This document shows, one piece after another, positions 61,701 to 64,000 of a DNA stretch of 64,000 nucleotides. Source of the DNA: Bacteroidia bacterium (GTDB lineage Bacteria > Bacteroidota > Bacteroidia > J057 > JANWXU01). The notes beneath the pieces are model-generated. The model had not been told where the DNA came from. It saw nothing but the letters and a program-made list of their open reading frames with translations, and made no database searches. Location of the stretch: positions 1-64,000 of the forward strand of contig JANWXU010000003.1 of the NCBI GenBank assembly GCA_025057395.1. Reading direction: 5' to 3'. Positions within the stretch are counted from its first letter, which is position 1. Each line of letters starts with the position of its first letter. The position numbers and the translations under genes were made by a program.

Positions 61701-63272
61701 ACTCTCAATGCATTTAATCCTATTCGCGTCTTACTTAGAGCAGATTCCATAGAATGCTATGGCGCATCTACGGGAAATGTTATCTCTATTGTAACGGGTG
61801 GAACTCCTCCTTATACTTATCACTGGTCTAATGGCTCTAACACTCCTCATTTATTAAATGTTGCGGCTGGCACTTACTCTTTGAACGTGATAGATATTAA
61901 TGGCTGCCAAGCCTCACAAACCGTAACAGTTCACCAAAATCTCGAACTTAAAGCTGAATTTTTGATAGATAATAACGGGTGTATTCGGGCCATTCCTCGA
62001 GGGGGAGTACCTCCCTATAGAATGGAAGTTTTAGGAGGTGGTGGCGTACAAAATAGTCCATTAGAAGTGTGCAATTTAGCAGCAGGTACTTATACAGTTA
62101 TAATTCGAGATAGCAAATGCTGCACCTATCGTCAACTAGTAACCGTTAGTAGCCCGGCTCGTACTTGTTCTGCTCCTAAAGAAGTGATTGTTAGTGAAAT
62201 AACTGCTAATAGCGCTCGTATAAGCTGGAATCAACAAGATGATGCAACGAGTTATGAAGTTAGCTACCGCCCAGTAGGGGGGAATGACTGGATATTGGCA
62301 GGTACAGTGAGTACTACCAGCACAACGCTGAACGGATTGAACCCTAGCACACGTTACGAAGTAAGAGTTCGCTCTATTTGTGATAAAATCAACTCTACCT
62401 ATACAAGCGCAGGCTTTTCTACCCCACAGCCTACACCTACTTGTAGGGCAGTAGAAGGATTGCGTAGCTCAACTTCGGGAACAAGCGCATTGCTAACTTG
62501 GAATGCAGTAAGCAATGCAATTTCATACGAAGTAAGTTTTCGCTTGCAGGGCGCTACTACTTGGAATGTTGCTGGAGTTGTTACCCAGACCAATTACACT
62601 CTTAATAATCTACAACCTGGTAGGGTTTACGAAGTTAGTGTTCGAGCTATGTGTACCGATCGTTCAATGGGGCAGCCAGCTTTCGGAGAAATTGTTATTT
62701 CTAGCGCACCTAGCATCAGCGGATGCGATACAATCAAAAACTTTAGAATCTTGCAAGTAGGTTCAAATGCAATAAATATTAACTATACGCGCGTGCCGGG
62801 TGCTGTCAATCATGTAGCTGAAATTTGTGAAGTTGGAACTAGTGAATGTATTGTTGTAAATGTGCACACTACCAATACTATTGGTGGCTTAACAGCAGGC
62901 AAAAATTATACAATTCGTATTCGGGCCGTTATTTCGATTAATGGGCAAATGGTATTTTGTCCTTATAATACAGCTCAAACTTTTCGTACCAACAATGCTC
63001 GCATTCAAAATGGATTTGTAGCAGCTCCAACCATTACTGCCTATCCTAATCCTACAGTAGGGAACTTACAAGTTCGAATTGAAAGCCCAGCGGTACTTAA
63101 CTTGCAACTTTGCCTAATAAATTTCCAAGGGCAAGTAGTATTAGACCAAAGTTTAACTCTTGAAGAAGGAAGTAATGAAATTGACTTAGATCTTAGCCAT
63201 TTAGTTCCAGGAATTTATACCCTTACTGAGCGATACGGTAAGCTTTCTGCATTGCGAATTGTAAAGCAATAA
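58776..63272 (+). CDS. Large secreted VWA / SprB-repeat / FN3 protein with T9SS type A sorting domain
   Basis: Signal LLFLLLLCISSISVALAQ. VWA with MIDAS DNSTS (ADIVFIMDNSTSLEDEQ). SprB-like units (GGTPPYTYHWSNGSNTPHLLNVAAGTYSLNVIDINGC etc.). Three FN3 units (SARISWNQQDDATSYEVSYRPVGG...). C-terminal AYPNPTVGNLQVRI...LVPGIYTLT...RIVKQ. Confidence 0.93.
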   Translation: MIKRLLFLLLLCISSISVALAQNEIINKGQFLPAIENRGIHKIEPQGSTALYIQDFRTGTGGVLMDGWLQQNGIGIYAQSLKNNATYTLTSGIIHLPTLDNPNLSIKLYLKEQFEIESNADYGVIEVKTTTSNEWKAIDIRSGTTQGRWYNRFIDITDLAGQNIQIRFRLQTDESILGEGWKIEKVIIFTENLVHSHYYSLIQKRNKGVLSPMQNCLNANIISINTQSFPNNIYLNVRVTNARGEAVRGLTPEQFRLIENGDPQSCVQLIPPGQGGNMRRADIVFIMDNSTSLEDEQAQIQTNVNQFVDQLVNAGVDFALGLVRYGQLEGNGFTILEDNGVLTSDPNYFKNQVWTRNVAYGGNEPAYDVIIDAVEGIQWRSNSQRIIILITDESPVYDYNPCFPRVHYKSLQEAQAALVSHGITFYAIADTFTGGPPFYNTRCAATNNQVVSFPGRVDNRANFMPLVQATGGTYYPILDPFSTILNSISTQITNSYVISYRSCNPAAEVNRNLELLITQSSNCTGKTTLNFTPSHCPYIELTPATQNLLGTAPQPGSTITIAARVGVAPGAPAPTVKLWYRTTGTANYTSMPMTLNSNGEYTANLQAVAPGIDFYILAEGACLSSFPSFDPQGSPHQITVSPNTPLTINHFAPQPPYLNQNVTISAEILNNAPGAVTATLYYKKPNEINFSEAPMQLSGGQYRATIPASYMTEDCIEYFIIAQNSQGIRRIYPANGTEVLCETPIQVQLSSEEACPGTAQNGSVQVCVRGTRPPYKVTIGGTTQIISSCGVFNNLPAGTWNVYVSQNSCCAPVRTNLITVKGCNLDSCMVIKGDVVNDGCRPQCAALNCTGSIDITVIRGKAPFTFTWSHGADTEDIQNLCPGTYTVIAKDSRGCFTRQTFTIAPKMQGSLTKTEPTCGNNGSITVSVIGGTPPYQYALGSQNNFVSTSTFTGLGAGEYTVFVKDAAGCIAMLKITLNAFNPIRVLLRADSIECYGASTGNVISIVTGGTPPYTYHWSNGSNTPHLLNVAAGTYSLNVIDINGCQASQTVTVHQNLELKAEFLIDNNGCIRAIPRGGVPPYRMEVLGGGGVQNSPLEVCNLAAGTYTVIIRDSKCCTYRQLVTVSSPARTCSAPKEVIVSEITANSARISWNQQDDATSYEVSYRPVGGNDWILAGTVSTTSTTLNGLNPSTRYEVRVRSICDKINSTYTSAGFSTPQPTPTCRAVEGLRSSTSGTSALLTWNAVSNAISYEVSFRLQGATTWNVAGVVTQTNYTLNNLQPGRVYEVSVRAMCTDRSMGQPAFGEIVISSAPSISGCDTIKNFRILQVGSNAININYTRVPGAVNHVAEICEVGTSECIVVNVHTTNTIGGLTAGKNYTIRIRAVISINGQMVFCPYNTAQTFRTNNARIQNGFVAAPTITAYPNPTVGNLQVRIESPAVLNLQLCLINFQGQVVLDQSLTLEEGSNEIDLDLSHLVPGIYTLTERYGKLSALRIVKQ

Positions 63273-63291
63273 AAATTGAATTTAGGCTACA

Positions 63292-63330
63292 AAAAGGTGG
63301 CTACTAAAGTGGCCACCTTTTATTTTTTTA
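63292..63330 (+). terminator. Rho-independent terminator after the VWA/SprB gene
   Basis: AAAAGGTGGC-TACTAAAGTG-GCCACCTTTT followed by a T-rich tract (TATTTTTTTA). Confidence 0.88.
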
Positions 63331-63505
63331 ATCAGCTTACACTTTCAGAATGTTATAGAATAATAAGCCCTATGAGACTTACTACAACCCTGAAAGATTA
63401 AAAAATTAGCAGCCTATAAAATCATCTGACTATTTAAGTATTAAAGTATAAATCTTTGACGATTTCAGGATTATACCTAATTAGGCTTTTAAGTACTATC
63501 ATTAA

Positions 63506-64000
63506 CTAAAACCCTATTAAAATAAAGGCGCCCCAGTAATAAGGATGAGGAAATTGACGACGGAGTTTTTCTTTTGCTAGGTGTAAAGCTTGAGACTTTG
63601 TTTTTCCTTGTAATAACTTTTTATAAAACACTTGCATCAATAAACTAGTTGCTAAGTCGGGTACCTTCCATTGAGACACTAACACACTGCGAGCCCCGCT
63701 ATAAAATAGCCCTCGAGTTAGACCCACTAACCCTTCACCAGGCTTAATGGTACCCCTTGCTGTCTCGCAAGCTGAAAGGGTAACCAATTCTGCTCCTAGG
63801 TTTAAATTATAACATTCAGCTGCAGTGAGTAAACCATCTTTCGAGGAGCTGAACGAACTATCTTGAGTAGGAGGACTGAAAAGAATATAACTCCACGAAG
63901 GGTTACTTCTATTGAACAAACCATGGGTTGCTAAATGAATGTATCGATACTCTTTTAGATTTTGGCTGGTAAAAATTTCTTCTTTGGCTTGCTCTCGAAG
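63506..64000 (-). CDS. CHAT domain (caspase-like) protein, N-terminal part cut by the window edge
   Basis: Frame stays open to 64000: LREQAKEEIFTSQNLKEYRYIHLATHGLFNRSNPSWSYILF...GLLTAAECYNLNLGAELVTLSACETARGTIKPGEGLVGLTRGLFYSGARSVLVSQWKVPD...HPYYWGAFILIG. The track entry (63506-63919) begins at an internal TTG. Confidence 0.92.
   Translation of the reverse strand, partial: LREQAKEEIFTSQNLKEYRYIHLATHGLFNRSNPSWSYILFSPPTQDSSFSSSKDGLLTAAECYNLNLGAELVTLSACETARGTIKPGEGLVGLTRGLFYSGARSVLVSQWKVPDLATSLLMQVFYKKLLQGKTKSQALHLAKEKLRRQFPHPYYWGAFILIGF

Noticed and set aside
1-64000. tRNA, rRNA, IS elements, integrases, phage or restriction/defence islands
   Set aside because: Looked for characteristic gene products and T-arm-like motifs by eye and saw none. 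A tRNAscan/Infernal run would be needed to exclude small RNAs.

Overview
The window comes from an AT-rich Bacteroidota genome, probably Cytophagales-like. The evidence is type IX secretion (T9SS)-style C-terminal domains, SprB-like repeats, a Bacteroidota-type SecA and bacillithiol synthesis (BshC). Most of it is ordinary chromosome: fabH-like, acs, a family 2 glycosyltransferase, secA, deoC, a PLD/cardiolipin synthase, an ABC exporter, an M20 amidohydrolase, a lone nuoH, bshC, pruA, tsaC, an HD hydrolase, an MBL hydrolase and a hotdog thioesterase. Three very large surface-protein genes stand out. (1) A minus-strand ORF runs from 10118 off the left edge (>3370 aa). It is missing from the supplied ORF track because it has no stop inside the window. 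(2) A 4325-aa minus-strand gene lies at 32060-45037. It has three tiers of Ig/PKD-like repeats, an FN3 domain and a T9SS-type C-terminus. (3) A 1498-aa VWA/SprB/FN3/T9SS protein lies at 58776-63272. A CHAT protease domain runs off the right edge. The most interesting observations are the shared modular architecture of the two giants, including a WNCDGC (CxxC) motif in the PKD-type modules; a polyglycine-rich domain inside giant 1; and a bacterial TMTC-like O-mannosyltransferase homologue that could plausibly act on such beta-sandwich arrays. I found no rRNA, tRNA, CRISPR, transposon or phage genes by eye. All family calls come from reading motifs, not from searches.
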